The position numbers and the translations under genes are program-made. Source: G965195345 sp965277775 (lineage in GTDB: Bacteria; Pseudomonadota; Gammaproteobacteria; CAKMZV01). From it: a stretch of 64,000 bases of DNA. How positions within the stretch are numbered: position 1 is the stretch's first letter; each line of letters starts with the position of its first letter. The notes beneath the pieces were generated by a model that worked only from the letters and a program-made list of their open reading frames with translations, had not been told where the DNA came from and made no database searches. This document shows positions 39,129-48,825 of the stretch, piece after piece. The stretch is from the NCBI GenBank assembly GCA_965277775.1, contig OZ255843.1, forward strand, positions 1,302,001 to 1,366,000. Reading direction: 5' to 3'.

Positions 39129-41591
39129 ATGTATAAATTATTCTCAATATTTTCTATCAGTTCATTGCTTCAAGGGCATGCGGTCAATCGATCTATTCTC
39201 GCTTTTATGAGTGAAATCCCTCGCACATTCAAGGCAGTGCATCGACGCGCGTTGAGCACCATAGGTACAACCTTGATGCTATCTGCATTATTGTCTGCTT
39301 GCAGCGGCGGTGGCGGCGGTAGCGACGCACCTGCGCCAGCAGCGCCAATAAGCCCAACAACCCCCACTTTTTCAGTATCAAGCAGTAACTTTAGTATTGA
39401 TGAAGATTTTGTGACCCCTCAGTTAGTCGCCTCTGTATCCAATGCAACAGCAATTACGGTTGGTCAATCCAATACTGGGGTGGTCACTGTAACGACCTCA
39501 AACGCACAAGTTAATGTATCGAGTATTGCTAATGCCAATGGTCGCACCATCTTAACCATTAGGGCGACCAATGGCACGCTCATTGCCACAACTCAAGTGA
39601 CTGTGACCGTGAACGCTGTCAATGATCCACCCACCTTAACGGTAACTTCAAACGCTGTCACTGTCGGTTTAGACCCTGTTGTTCTGACTGTTTCCGCTTT
39701 CGATTTGGAGGATAGCACCTTATCCTTTAGCGTTTCAACGGGTCATGTTAACACAGCCATTACCACTACGAGTTTGACCATAACGCGATTAGATTTAAGC
39801 CTGAATGCGCCGCAAATAATGCTGACACTCAGAACAATCGATACAGGTGGGTTATCGACTTTTACCAGCATTGTTGTCGTGCCTGCCCCATTGTTAGTTG
39901 TGACCACAGGTGGCATCAAGACCCTTGATTTTGCTTGGAGTGCGATCACTTCTGCGACGCATTATCAATTGCAAAGCAATCCCGATGGCCATTCAGGTTT
40001 TACGGACTTAAGTACCACGGGCATTGTTGTCAGTCCCAATAGCACCAATATCAGACAGACCACAGCGCAAGCTTTGATTGCCTTACACTGGTACATTCCA
40101 AATGTGCGTAATCCACAATATTCGGTGGAAACTTGTAATACAGCATCATCTTGTGGTCCTTCATTCCGTCATAACACGGTCTCCTTGACCAATGCGCAAC
40201 TAAACAGCATGATTGGTCGTTTGCAAGCGAGTAACGCTGAAGCGGGTGATAGGTTTGGCGCATCAGTGAGTTTAAGCGGCGATGGCAATACCCTTGCGGT
40301 GGGCGCTTGGTCTGAGGCTGGCTCATCGACTGGTGTTAATGGGGCGCAGGATGATAATACTGCTACTAATTCAGGGGCGGTGTATGTATTCCGTCGCAAT
40401 GGAGGTGCGTGGTCCCAACAAGCATACATTAAAGCCTCAAATACAGGGGTGCTTGATTACTTTGGCTTTCCTGTGAGTCTAAGCTCGGATGGCAACACCC
40501 TTGCGGTGGGGGCTTTTGGTGAGGCTGGCTCATCGACTGGTGTTAATGGGGCGCAGGATGATAATACTGCTACTAATTCAGGGGCGGTGTATGTATTCCG
40601 TCGCATTGGAGGTGCGTGGTCACAACAAGCATATATCAAAGCCTCAAATACAGGGACTGCAGATCAATTTGGCTTTAGTGTCAGTCTAAACGACGATGGC
40701 AATACCCTTGCGGTCGGAGCTAATGGTGAGGCTGGCTCATCGACTGGCGTTAATGGGGTGCAGAATGATAATACTGCTTCTTTTTCAGGGGCGGTGTATC
40801 TATTCCGTTTCAATACGACTTCCAGAATCTGGTTTCAACGAGCATATATCAAAGCCTCAAATACAGGGGCGTTTGATCAATTTGGCAATTTTGTGAGTTT
40901 AAGTGCAGATGGCAATACCCTTGCGGTCGGAGCAAGGTACGAGAATAGCTCATCGACTGGCGTTAATGGGGCGCAGGATGATAATACTGCTTCTAATTCA
41001 GGGTCGGTGTATCTATTCCGTTTCAATACGACTTCCAGCATCTGGTCACAACAAGCATACATCAAAGCCTCAAATACGGGGCGAGATGATTTCTTTGGCT
41101 GGTCTGTGAGTTTAAGTGCAGATGGCAATACCCTTGCGGTCGGGGCAAGAGATGAAGATAGCTCATCGACTGGCGTTAATGGGGCGCAGAATAATAACTC
41201 TACTGATACAGGGTTGGTGTATCTATTCCGCTTCAGCGCTGGTTATAGCATTTGGTCTCAACAAGCGTACATTAAAGCCTCAAATACAGGGGCGTTTGAT
41301 CAATTTGGCAATTCTATGAATTTAAGTGCAGATGGCAATACTCTTGCGGTCGGAGCTAATGGTGATTCTGGTTCAGCCACAGGCGTTGGAGGCGTAGATG
41401 ATAATGGCACAAATAATGCGGGCGCAACCTATGTGTTTGAATTTGCTAATGGTGCTTGGGTTCAACAAGCCTATATCAAAGCCACTGACCCTTCTGTCGA
41501 TGCTTTTTTTGGAAGTTCAGTGAGCTTAAGTAGTAGTGGGAATACTCTTGCTGTAGGGGCAAGTGGTGCAGGCGCAGTTTACTTGTACTAA
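39129..41591 (+). CDS. Shortest-stalk surface lipoprotein, seven-bladed head
   Basis: 820 residues. Conserved start MYKLFSIFSIS, lipobox LSAC, linker Ser-Gly4-Gly-Ser. Only two stalk domains (EDFVTPQ and VGLDP types), the constant first and last ones, so this is the minimal version. Fn3-like domain from about 255 in the TTGGIKTLDFAW form, seven blades from about 361. The last blade is shortened (VGASGAGAVYLY). Some loops repeat within the gene (TGAFDQFG in blades 4 and 6). It shows which parts the family cannot lose: anchor, first and last stalk domain, Fn3, ring. Confidence 0.92.
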   Translation: MYKLFSIFSISSLLQGHAVNRSILAFMSEIPRTFKAVHRRALSTIGTTLMLSALLSACSGGGGGSDAPAPAAPISPTTPTFSVSSSNFSIDEDFVTPQLVASVSNATAITVGQSNTGVVTVTTSNAQVNVSSIANANGRTILTIRATNGTLIATTQVTVTVNAVNDPPTLTVTSNAVTVGLDPVVLTVSAFDLEDSTLSFSVSTGHVNTAITTTSLTITRLDLSLNAPQIMLTLRTIDTGGLSTFTSIVVVPAPLLVVTTGGIKTLDFAWSAITSATHYQLQSNPDGHSGFTDLSTTGIVVSPNSTNIRQTTAQALIALHWYIPNVRNPQYSVETCNTASSCGPSFRHNTVSLTNAQLNSMIGRLQASNAEAGDRFGASVSLSGDGNTLAVGAWSEAGSSTGVNGAQDDNTATNSGAVYVFRRNGGAWSQQAYIKASNTGVLDYFGFPVSLSSDGNTLAVGAFGEAGSSTGVNGAQDDNTATNSGAVYVFRRIGGAWSQQAYIKASNTGTADQFGFSVSLNDDGNTLAVGANGEAGSSTGVNGVQNDNTASFSGAVYLFRFNTTSRIWFQRAYIKASNTGAFDQFGNFVSLSADGNTLAVGARYENSSSTGVNGAQDDNTASNSGSVYLFRFNTTSSIWSQQAYIKASNTGRDDFFGWSVSLSADGNTLAVGARDEDSSSTGVNGAQNNNSTDTGLVYLFRFSAGYSIWSQQAYIKASNTGAFDQFGNSMNLSADGNTLAVGANGDSGSATGVGGVDDNGTNNAGATYVFEFANGAWVQQAYIKATDPSVDAFFGSSVSLSSSGNTLAVGASGAGAVYLY

Positions 41592-41628
41592 ATATTCAGC
41601 ATAAATGCCCTCGTCTTAAATTATTCGT

Positions 41629-41661
41629 CTCAGTACCGTCCTTGCACAAGGCAGTGCTGAG
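41629..41661. terminator. Hairpin after lipoprotein 7
   Basis: CTCAGTACCGTCCTTG and CAAGGCAGTGCTGAG arms, two weak pairs; same family. Confidence 0.45.
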
Positions 41662-41821
41662 CCAAGTAATTAGTGTCTTGTTAAACACTTGCTCAGTATC
41701 AATCTGAACGGACTTGGATGACTTTCAAGTTGAATGTCTATTGAATATTAGCGCATTTACTATTTGATGTGATCGTGCCTCAATTTCTGTATGCCTGACA
41801 CGTCAGCTGAGCGTTATTGTG

Positions 41822-42056
41822 GTGCTGATGTTGCTGTCAAGACTAAGGCTTGGATGAGTGCCGATGTGATTGAACGGTGCATTGTATCCCCGTACCAACT
41901 TATTAATCAGCGCCAGTATTCACAATCGAACAATTAGAATCATTAGTGGATGAAGTGCTTAACCCCCCCAAACAGGCCTGCAATAAAGCCGCCATCAAAG
42001 CAAAATATCTTTTGCAGTGCAGCGATAAAGCGTTGTTTCGTTAAGATTGAATCCAT
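41822..42056 (-). pseudogene. Decayed 5' end of S8 protease gene
   Basis: ATG at 42056, frameshifted signal, PKD-like scrap, no catalytic domain. The stretch 42057-42245 is conserved spacer with no visible gene. Confidence 0.6.
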
Positions 42057-42245
42057 AGAACATCAACCTATAGCTTATAACAGTGTGTTGTATTTGATAG
42101 AACTTCCATAGAATGCTATTAGATTGATGTCAAATTCAACAAATCTATGTACAAAACCACCTAAGTATTTATTCAAATTCTGTGCTTTAGGCAATTGCTT
42201 TCACACTGTGCAGCGAATTTAAATGATGATGACCTATGTGGTATC

Positions 42246-42805
42246 TCATCGAATAGCAACAGCTTGCCACAAGGTGGCAGAAACAATGGCTTGGCTTTCA
42301 CGAATTTTATTTGCCGTATGCAAGGCTTCTGCAGGTGTAACAATCATCCACATATTCAAACTTTCTATCAAAACCTTTGGGGTATAGGCTAATGCGTTTG
42401 ATTGTGTCCAAAGAAGGATGCGATTGGTGTCCCATTGTGGTTTGAAAATAACAATGACCCCGCTTAGAAATGCTTGGAAGGCGGGACTCGTCACATTTTT
42501 TGTAAAGCCAAAGGTTTTTGACGCGTTCAAATTTAGGAATTGTTGACGCAGTGAATCAACCGATGTTTGTTCAGGTATGCTATGCGCTGTGAAGCCATGG
42601 CTTGAGAGAATAAATCGATTGCCGAGGCATGTTTTGTCAGAGGCTGTTGATCGTAATCAAAATTGATGATCTGAGTTGCACTATTGTAAATATTGATCTT
42701 GGTTTGTCCATCGTAATAATATTGTTGAGCGATTGCGGGCTTGATCAAAAAAGCAAGTCCAAACAGGCAAATCCTAAGAATGAAATAAAGCGTTTGTATA
42801 TTCAT
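42246..42805 (-). pseudogene. Protease propeptide gene, single frameshift
   Basis: N-terminal 90 codons (signal peptide, QQYYYDGQTKINIY, DYDQQPL, MASQRI) and C-terminal 94 codons (NASKTFGF to WQAVAIR) are both open. A small insertion (tatgc doubled before gcgctg) shifts the frame between them. The same insertion is present at 53361-53917, so these two spacers share recent ancestry or conversion. Confidence 0.8.
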
Positions 42806-42810
42806 GTCAG

Positions 42811-43314
42811 TTATCGTCCATAAAGGTTAAGCGTCCATCCGCGGATAGTCCCTACGTCTAATCTTGCCCTGTCAGAGATATTCAGCGTTCAAGTGCCACT
42901 GGCAGGTTCCATAAAAAATGCGTTAGAGATCAGCTTCTTACGAGGAAGATTTGTGCCGCGCCTTGGCAAGGTTATTTGCAAAGTAGAATGGGTGGTTTGA
43001 GTACCAGAGGTGTGTGAAAGCACAATGGTTAAATCGCCAGGATAGGTGTGCATGACATTCACAATGACTTCAAGTTGTTCAATGTGTGTCATGGTTGAGT
43101 TTTGTATGACGATTTGACTGGTGATGCCTGCTGAACTCCTATCTGGGATACCAAGGTTGATGGTTTGAGTAGAAACCAGCGTTTGCATGGGCGTTGTGAC
43201 ATAAGGATAGTCTCCTATATCGTAATCGCTTATGTTTCCATCTGTTATGCTTTTTGAGCCATTTATGTTAAAGCATTTCGCTAAATTAAACAACTTCCAC
43301 TAATTTTTAAACAT
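42811..43314 (-). pseudogene. In-frame fusion of HsdS-like N-terminus to protease P-domain
   Basis: Only here are HsdS-like start and P-domain in one open frame with the DYDIGDYPYVTTPMQT joint: WKLFNLAKCFNINGSKS from the specificity protein, then the P-domain. The joint sits in a shared tcacaac stretch. An amber codon follows MFKN at the start, and the P-domain Trp is TGA at 42889. It has no signal peptide. Probably a recombination scar, not a working protein. Confidence 0.75.
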
Positions 43315-43332
43315 AATCTATTTTAAAAGTGT

Positions 43333-43365
43333 TCTCATGCAATTTTATAAAATTTCTTATATAAT
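43333..43365 (+). promoter_or_regulatory. Putative promoter of lipoprotein 8
   Basis: TATAAT at 43360-43365, 92 bases before the ATG; leader with the short duplication described for lipoprotein 7. Confidence 0.5.
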
Positions 43366-43456
43366 TCACCGTGCATTTTTCTAAATTCAGATTTTATAAG
43401 CTCAATTAACCATTTCAATCTAATTAACCCATTTTAATAAGTTCAGGTTAACCGTC

Positions 43457-46400
43457 ATGTATAAATTATTCTCAATATTTTCTATCAGTTCATTGCTTCA
43501 AGGGCATGCGATCAATCGATCTATTCTCGCTTTTATGAGTGAAATCCCTCGCACATTCAAGGTAGTGAATCGACGCGCGTTGAGCACCATAGGTACAACC
43601 TTGATACTATCTGCATTATTGTCTGCTTGCGGTGGGGGCGGTGGTGGCGGTAGCGACGCACCTGCGCCAACATCAACAGCGCCCATTTTTTCAGTATTAA
43701 GCAGTAACTTTAGTGTTGATGAAGATTTTGCGACACCTCAGATAGTCGCCCTTGTAGCCAATGCAACAGCAATTACGGTTAGTCAATCCAATACTGGGGT
43801 GGTCACTGTAACGACCTCAAACTCACGATTTATTGTATCGAGTATTGCTAATGCCAATGGTCGCACCATCTTAACCATTAGGGCGACCAATGGCGCTTTC
43901 AGTGCCACAACTCAAGTGACTGTGACCGTGAACGCTGTCAATGATCCACCAACCTTAGCCGTTTCAAGCAGCAACATTTCAACTGTGGGTGGTTTTTCGC
44001 CGATTGCCATTAACACCACAGCAAGCGATATTGAAGATGGCGCTTTAGCCTTCACCGTGTCTGAGTCCACCACAGGGGTGGTCAGAGTGACCACTTCAGC
44101 TAACGCCATAACCTTGAATGCGCTTTCTAATGCTTCAGGTCAAACCACTTTAACCATCACAGCGGTTGACAGTTCTGGTAGCACAGTGACTCAAACAATC
44201 GCTGTTGATGTCACCATAACGACCAGTACATCTATCCCAGCCTTGTCTGTTTCATCTAACATTATTAATGTACAAGAAGATTTTACGACTTCGGTGGTCA
44301 TTAGAACCACTGCCACAGATGCTGACGGCGATGCCATAACCCTATCTGTAAGTACATCCTCGCGTTTAGTTGATGTGGCTATATCCACACCAAACAACAG
44401 TACCAACACCATAACCAATAGCATCACCTTATCGGCGGTTGCAAATGCCAACGGTACAGCGACTTTGACCGTCCGTGCAACCGATGCTGGTGGGCAATCG
44501 ACTGAAGTGAATATTGTGGTTGTGGTCGCGGCGGTCAATGACGCGCCGACCCTCATAATCCCAACCCTTGATTTAGTCTTGGCTGAGGATTTTGTGGGCA
44601 CCAGAACCTTTATTTCAGCGGTTGATTTGGACAGTAATAATATTTTGACTATTACTGTGGTGGAGTCCACCACTGGTGTAGTCACAGTGACGACCTCTGA
44701 TTCAAGCGTTCAAGTCGCAAGCATAGCCGACATAAATGGCAAAACCACCTTATCCATTACCATCAGTGATGGCATATTAAGTTCAACCGCTCAATTGGTG
44801 GTCACTGTGACTGCGGTTAATGATGCGCCAAGCCTAAACATCTCAACTACCAATGTCGTTGTGGACGAGGATTTTGCAAATGCGGTTGCGATTGCCACAG
44901 CCACAGATGTGGAAAACAACACCCTGACAATAAGTGTAGCTGAATCCACCACTGATGTGGTCACAGTAACGACTTCAGCTTCCAGTGTTTCTGTATCAAG
45001 CATCCTTAATGCCAATGGTCAAACCACCTTGACCATTACGGTTAATGATGGCACAAGCGATACGACCGCCCAAGTAGTGGTCATTGTCACAGCTGTCAAT
45101 GACACGCCGACCTTAACGATCCCCAATGCCAATTTGGTCTTAGCCGAGGATTTTTCAGGGAACAGTACGATTGCCACAGCCGTTGACATTGATGGCGACC
45201 CGCTGACATTTAGCGTGGTTGAATCGACTACAGGAGTGGTCACAGTGAGCACTTCAGCTTCAGGTGTGTCTATCTCTAATCGTCCCCATGCCAATGGTGT
45301 TACAACGCTCACAATTACGGTTCGTGATGGCTCATTGAGTTCAACCGCCCAAGTAGTAGTCATTGTCACAGCTGCCAATGACACGCCGACCTTAACGATC
45401 CCCAATGCCAGTTTGGTCTTAGCCGAGGATTTTTCAGGGAACAGTACGATTGCCACAGCCGTTGACATCAATGGCGACCCGCTGACATTTAGCGTGGTTG
45501 AATCGACTACAGGAGTGGTCACAGTGAGCACTTCAGCTTCAGGTGTGTCTATCTCTAATCGTCCCCATGCCAATGGTGTTACAACGCTCATAATTACGGT
45601 TCGTGATGGCTCATTGAGCTCAACCGATCAAGTGGTGGTCGACGTCACACCCGTTAATGATACACCGACCTTAACAGTAACTTCAAAGTCACTGTCGGTT
45701 TACGCTGACCCTGTTGTTCTGACTGTTTCCGCTTTCGATGTGGAGGATAGCACCTTATCCTTCAGCGTTTCAACGGGTCAGGGTGTTGTTAACACAGCCA
45801 TTACCACCAACAGGTTGACCATAACGCGATTAGATTTAAACCTGAATGCGCCGCAAATTATGCTGATACTCAGAACAACTGATACAGCTAACGTATCGGT
45901 TTCAACCGTAGTGACCGTCGCGTTACCACCTGCGTTACTTGTTACGACCAGCATCAAGACCCTTAATTTTGCTTGGAGTGCGATCTCTACTGCGACGCAT
46001 TATCAATTGCAAAGCAATCCCGATGGCCATTCAGGTTTTACGGACTTAAGTACCACGGACATTGTTGTCAGTCCCAATAGCACCAATATTAGACAGACTA
46101 CAGCGCAAGCTTTGGTTGCCTTACACCGGCACATTCCAAATGTGCGTAATCCACAATATTCGGTGGGAACTTGTAATACAGCATCATCTTGTGGTCCTTC
46201 ATTCCGTCATAACACGGTCTCCTTGACCAATGCGCAGCTAAACAGCATGATTGGTCGTTTGCAAGCGAGTAACGCTCAAATAGGTGATAGTTTTGGCTCA
46301 TCATTGAGTTTAAGCGGCGATGGCAATACCCTTGCGGTCGGGGCAGCTAATGAAGATAGCTCATCGACTGGCGTTAATGGGGCGCAGAACAATAATTCTA

Positions 46401-47638
46401 CTGATACAGGCGCGGTGTATGTATTCCGTCGCATTGGTGGTGCGTGGTCCCAACAAGCATACATTAAAGCCTCAAATACAGGGGTGCTTGATTACTTTGG
46501 CTTTTCTGTGAGTCTCAGCACGGATGGCAATACCCTTGCGGTGGGCGCTTGGGATGAGGATGGCTCATCGACTGGCGTTAATGGGGCGCAAGATGATAGT
46601 ACTGTTTTTGGTTCAGGCGCGGTGTATGTATTCCGTCGCATTGGAGGTGCGTGGTCTCAACAAGCATATATCAAAGCCTCAAATACGGGGAGGTTCGATG
46701 CATTTGGCTGGTCTGTGAGTTTAAGTGCAGATGGCAATACCCTTGCGGTCGGGGCGTATTGGGAAGGTAGCTCATCGACTGGCGTTAATGGGGCGCAAAA
46801 TGATAATAATGCTTTTAATGCAGGGGCGGTGTATGTATTCCGTTTCAGCACAGGTTCTAGCACCTGGTCTCAACAAGCATACATCAAAGCCTCAAATACA
46901 GGGTCGTTTGATCGATTTGGCTTGTCTGTGAGTTTGAGTGCAGATGGCAATACCCTTGCGGTCGGGGCGTTTTGGGAAGGTAGCTCATCGACAGGCGTTA
47001 ATGGGGCACAAGATGATAATAATGCTGGTGAATCAGGCGCGGTGTATGTATTCCGTTTCAGCACTGGTTCTAGCATTTGGTCTCAACAAGCATACATCAA
47101 AGCCTCAAATACAGGGGTAAGTGATTTCTTTGGCTTGCCTGTGAGTCTAAGCTCGGATGGTAATACCCTTGCGGTCGGAGCTACTATGGAGGATGGTGCA
47201 TCAACTGGCGTTAATGGGGCGCAGAATAATAACTCTACTAATACAGGCGCGGTGTATCTATTCCGCTTCAGCACTGGATCCAATACCTGGGCTCAACAAG
47301 CGTATATCAAAGCCTCAAATACGGGGCGAAATGATGAATTTGGCGAGTTTGTGAGTTTAAGTGCAGATGGCAATACCCTTGCGGTGAGCGCTTTGTCTGA
47401 GGATGGTTCAGCCACAGGTGTTGGAGGCGTAGATGATAATAGCACAGATGATGCGGGCGCAGTCTATGTGTTTGAATTTAGCAACGGCACTTGGGCTCAA
47501 CGAGCGTATATTAAATCATCAAATACACAGGCAAATGATGAATTTGGCACTTCACTGAGTCTTAGCAATGATGGGCATGTGCTTGCCGTTGGTGCACAAA
47601 ATGGAAACGGCTCTAGAGGCGCCGTATATTTGTATTAA
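43457..47638 (+). CDS. Surface lipoprotein, eight-domain stalk, divergent last blade
   Basis: 1393 residues. Lipobox LSAC, linker Gly7-Ser. Eight stalk domains: EDFATPQ, TVGGF, QEDFTTS, AEDFVGT, DEDFANA, two nearly identical AEDFSGN and a VYADP variant of the last domain. Fn3-like domain from about 828, seven blades from about 931. The end differs from all paralogues: the last blade reads SSNTQANDEFG and HVLAVGAQNGNGSRG instead of the usual ATDPS form, though it still ends GAVYLY. The 3' flank is also unrelated to the other units, and the hairpin is missing. The gene therefore looks chimeric at its 3' end. Confidence 0.92.
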   Translation: MYKLFSIFSISSLLQGHAINRSILAFMSEIPRTFKVVNRRALSTIGTTLILSALLSACGGGGGGGSDAPAPTSTAPIFSVLSSNFSVDEDFATPQIVALVANATAITVSQSNTGVVTVTTSNSRFIVSSIANANGRTILTIRATNGAFSATTQVTVTVNAVNDPPTLAVSSSNISTVGGFSPIAINTTASDIEDGALAFTVSESTTGVVRVTTSANAITLNALSNASGQTTLTITAVDSSGSTVTQTIAVDVTITTSTSIPALSVSSNIINVQEDFTTSVVIRTTATDADGDAITLSVSTSSRLVDVAISTPNNSTNTITNSITLSAVANANGTATLTVRATDAGGQSTEVNIVVVVAAVNDAPTLIIPTLDLVLAEDFVGTRTFISAVDLDSNNILTITVVESTTGVVTVTTSDSSVQVASIADINGKTTLSITISDGILSSTAQLVVTVTAVNDAPSLNISTTNVVVDEDFANAVAIATATDVENNTLTISVAESTTDVVTVTTSASSVSVSSILNANGQTTLTITVNDGTSDTTAQVVVIVTAVNDTPTLTIPNANLVLAEDFSGNSTIATAVDIDGDPLTFSVVESTTGVVTVSTSASGVSISNRPHANGVTTLTITVRDGSLSSTAQVVVIVTAANDTPTLTIPNASLVLAEDFSGNSTIATAVDINGDPLTFSVVESTTGVVTVSTSASGVSISNRPHANGVTTLIITVRDGSLSSTDQVVVDVTPVNDTPTLTVTSKSLSVYADPVVLTVSAFDVEDSTLSFSVSTGQGVVNTAITTNRLTITRLDLNLNAPQIMLILRTTDTANVSVSTVVTVALPPALLVTTSIKTLNFAWSAISTATHYQLQSNPDGHSGFTDLSTTDIVVSPNSTNIRQTTAQALVALHRHIPNVRNPQYSVGTCNTASSCGPSFRHNTVSLTNAQLNSMIGRLQASNAQIGDSFGSSLSLSGDGNTLAVGAANEDSSSTGVNGAQNNNSTDTGAVYVFRRIGGAWSQQAYIKASNTGVLDYFGFSVSLSTDGNTLAVGAWDEDGSSTGVNGAQDDSTVFGSGAVYVFRRIGGAWSQQAYIKASNTGRFDAFGWSVSLSADGNTLAVGAYWEGSSSTGVNGAQNDNNAFNAGAVYVFRFSTGSSTWSQQAYIKASNTGSFDRFGLSVSLSADGNTLAVGAFWEGSSSTGVNGAQDDNNAGESGAVYVFRFSTGSSIWSQQAYIKASNTGVSDFFGLPVSLSSDGNTLAVGATMEDGASTGVNGAQNNNSTNTGAVYLFRFSTGSNTWAQQAYIKASNTGRNDEFGEFVSLSADGNTLAVSALSEDGSATGVGGVDDNSTDDAGAVYVFEFSNGTWAQRAYIKSSNTQANDEFGTSLSLSNDGHVLAVGAQNGNGSRGAVYLY

Positions 47639-48012
47639 ATGTTACCGGCCCATTTTAATCAAATTCAGATTTTGCGCAGGCAGGTCCTTGTCAAGCGCGC
47701 TTAATCATTTGCAGAATAAGCATATAGGGTGAATCTTTCTGTGCGCTTGTTTGAACGGGCATTTCGAGCACTTACAATCTAAGTACCCACATCTTAATCT
47801 TATCATTAGAGCAACAAATCTCAAAGATGTGTATATATTCAGCCACATGACTCTTAGCCAACTGTTTCTATCGCTGATGACCCAGTCTCAAGTGATGATT
47901 AAAAACATAAATCAATATCATATGATCTGAAAAAAACAGATGGGGGCGTTCAAATTACTGCCCGAATTTTTGTGAATGATAATTGCATAGAGAAATGCAG
48001 ATAAAGTCTAAG
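47639..48012. other. Unique spacer with no gene found
   Basis: This 374-base stretch does not match any other spacer in the window. I see no convincing reading frame, RNA or hairpin. It joins the common spacer family again at about 48013 (atgtcaaattcaa), followed by the conserved segment to 48140. Confidence 0.6.
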
Positions 48013-48140
48013 GATGTCAAATTCAAGAAGTCTATGTACAAAACCACCTAAATATGGGGACTTATTCAAATTCTATGCTTTAGGCAATTGCTTTCACACT
48101 GTGCAGCGAATTTAAATGATGATGACCTATGTGGTGACAC

Positions 48141-48248
48141 TCATCGAGTGGTAACAGCTTGCCACAAGCCTGGCGTAGCAGAAATAACCGTCTTAGCCAT
48201 CCTCGCAAACTGAGTATGACTTAGAGCTCTGTGATCTTTTTTATTCAT
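48141..48248 (-). pseudogene. Chimeric 35-codon ORF: HsdS-operon start plus propeptide tail
   Basis: The start is that of the small ORF at 6314 (MNKKDHRALSHTQFARM); the end is the last residues of the propeptide (VISATPGLWQAVTTR). The joint lies in the short shared stretch gtt.tttctgc. The frame is open from ATG to TGA, but it is best explained as a deletion scar that removed nearly the whole propeptide gene and the P-domain. Confidence 0.6.
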
Positions 48249-48252
48249 GATT

Positions 48253-48725
48253 CTATAGGTTACTGCTATAAGATAATGACTTAACGTAGTCTTCCATGAA
48301 TTGCCAGTCGGACTCGCCCCCTCTGGAGCAAGTAATTTTATTTTTGTTTTTTTTCAGTCTATCCTGAGAAAATTTTCTCCCAGACCCATACTTAAATTGC
48401 TCTAATTTATTAAAGTTTGTATAAACAATGCGGTGCATAGATTCATGTTAAACTTAGGCTCTAATTTTTCAACATGGTCTGATGCTGAAAAGCTTAAAGA
48501 TTGATAAAAACAGACACCAACCGTTGCACTATCCACAGTCAAAACATGACCGCTTTCTTTATGGTCGGTATAAAAACCTTGTAAGCCATTATTCTTAGCG
48601 GATGTTGTGACATAAGGATAGTTTACTATATCGTAATCGCTTATGTTTCCATCTGTAATGATTTTTGCGCCAGTTATGTTAAAGCATTTCGCTAAATTAA
48701 ACAGCTTCCACTAACTTTTAAGCAT
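48253..48725 (-). pseudogene. HsdS-like restriction specificity (TRD) gene remnant, second long copy
   Basis: Same half-domain as at 6319-6791, with a different set of lesions. DYDIVNYPYVTTSAKNNG is in frame here, so the first ~130 codons (to LFIQTLIN) read through apart from the amber near the start (MLKS-stop-W). A lost T then shifts the frame before KYGSGRKFSQDRLKK, and an A-run before the C-terminus shifts it again. The end ESDWQFMEDYVKSLSYSSNL is textbook for the family. Complementary damage in the two copies allows the ancestral protein to be rebuilt. Confidence 0.78.
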
Positions 48726-48730
48726 AATGC

Positions 48731-48755
48731 AAAATTATAAAATTTCTTATATAAT
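48731..48755 (+). promoter_or_regulatory. Putative promoter of lipoprotein 9, shortened
   Basis: TATAAT at 48750-48755, but the usual upstream stretch with ctattttaaaagtgttctc is deleted, so any -35 or upstream element differs from most paralogues. Confidence 0.45.
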
Positions 48756-48825
48756 TTGCCGTGCATTTTTCTAAATTCAGGTTTTATAAGCTCAACTAGA
48801 TTTTAATAAGTTCAAGTTAACCGTC

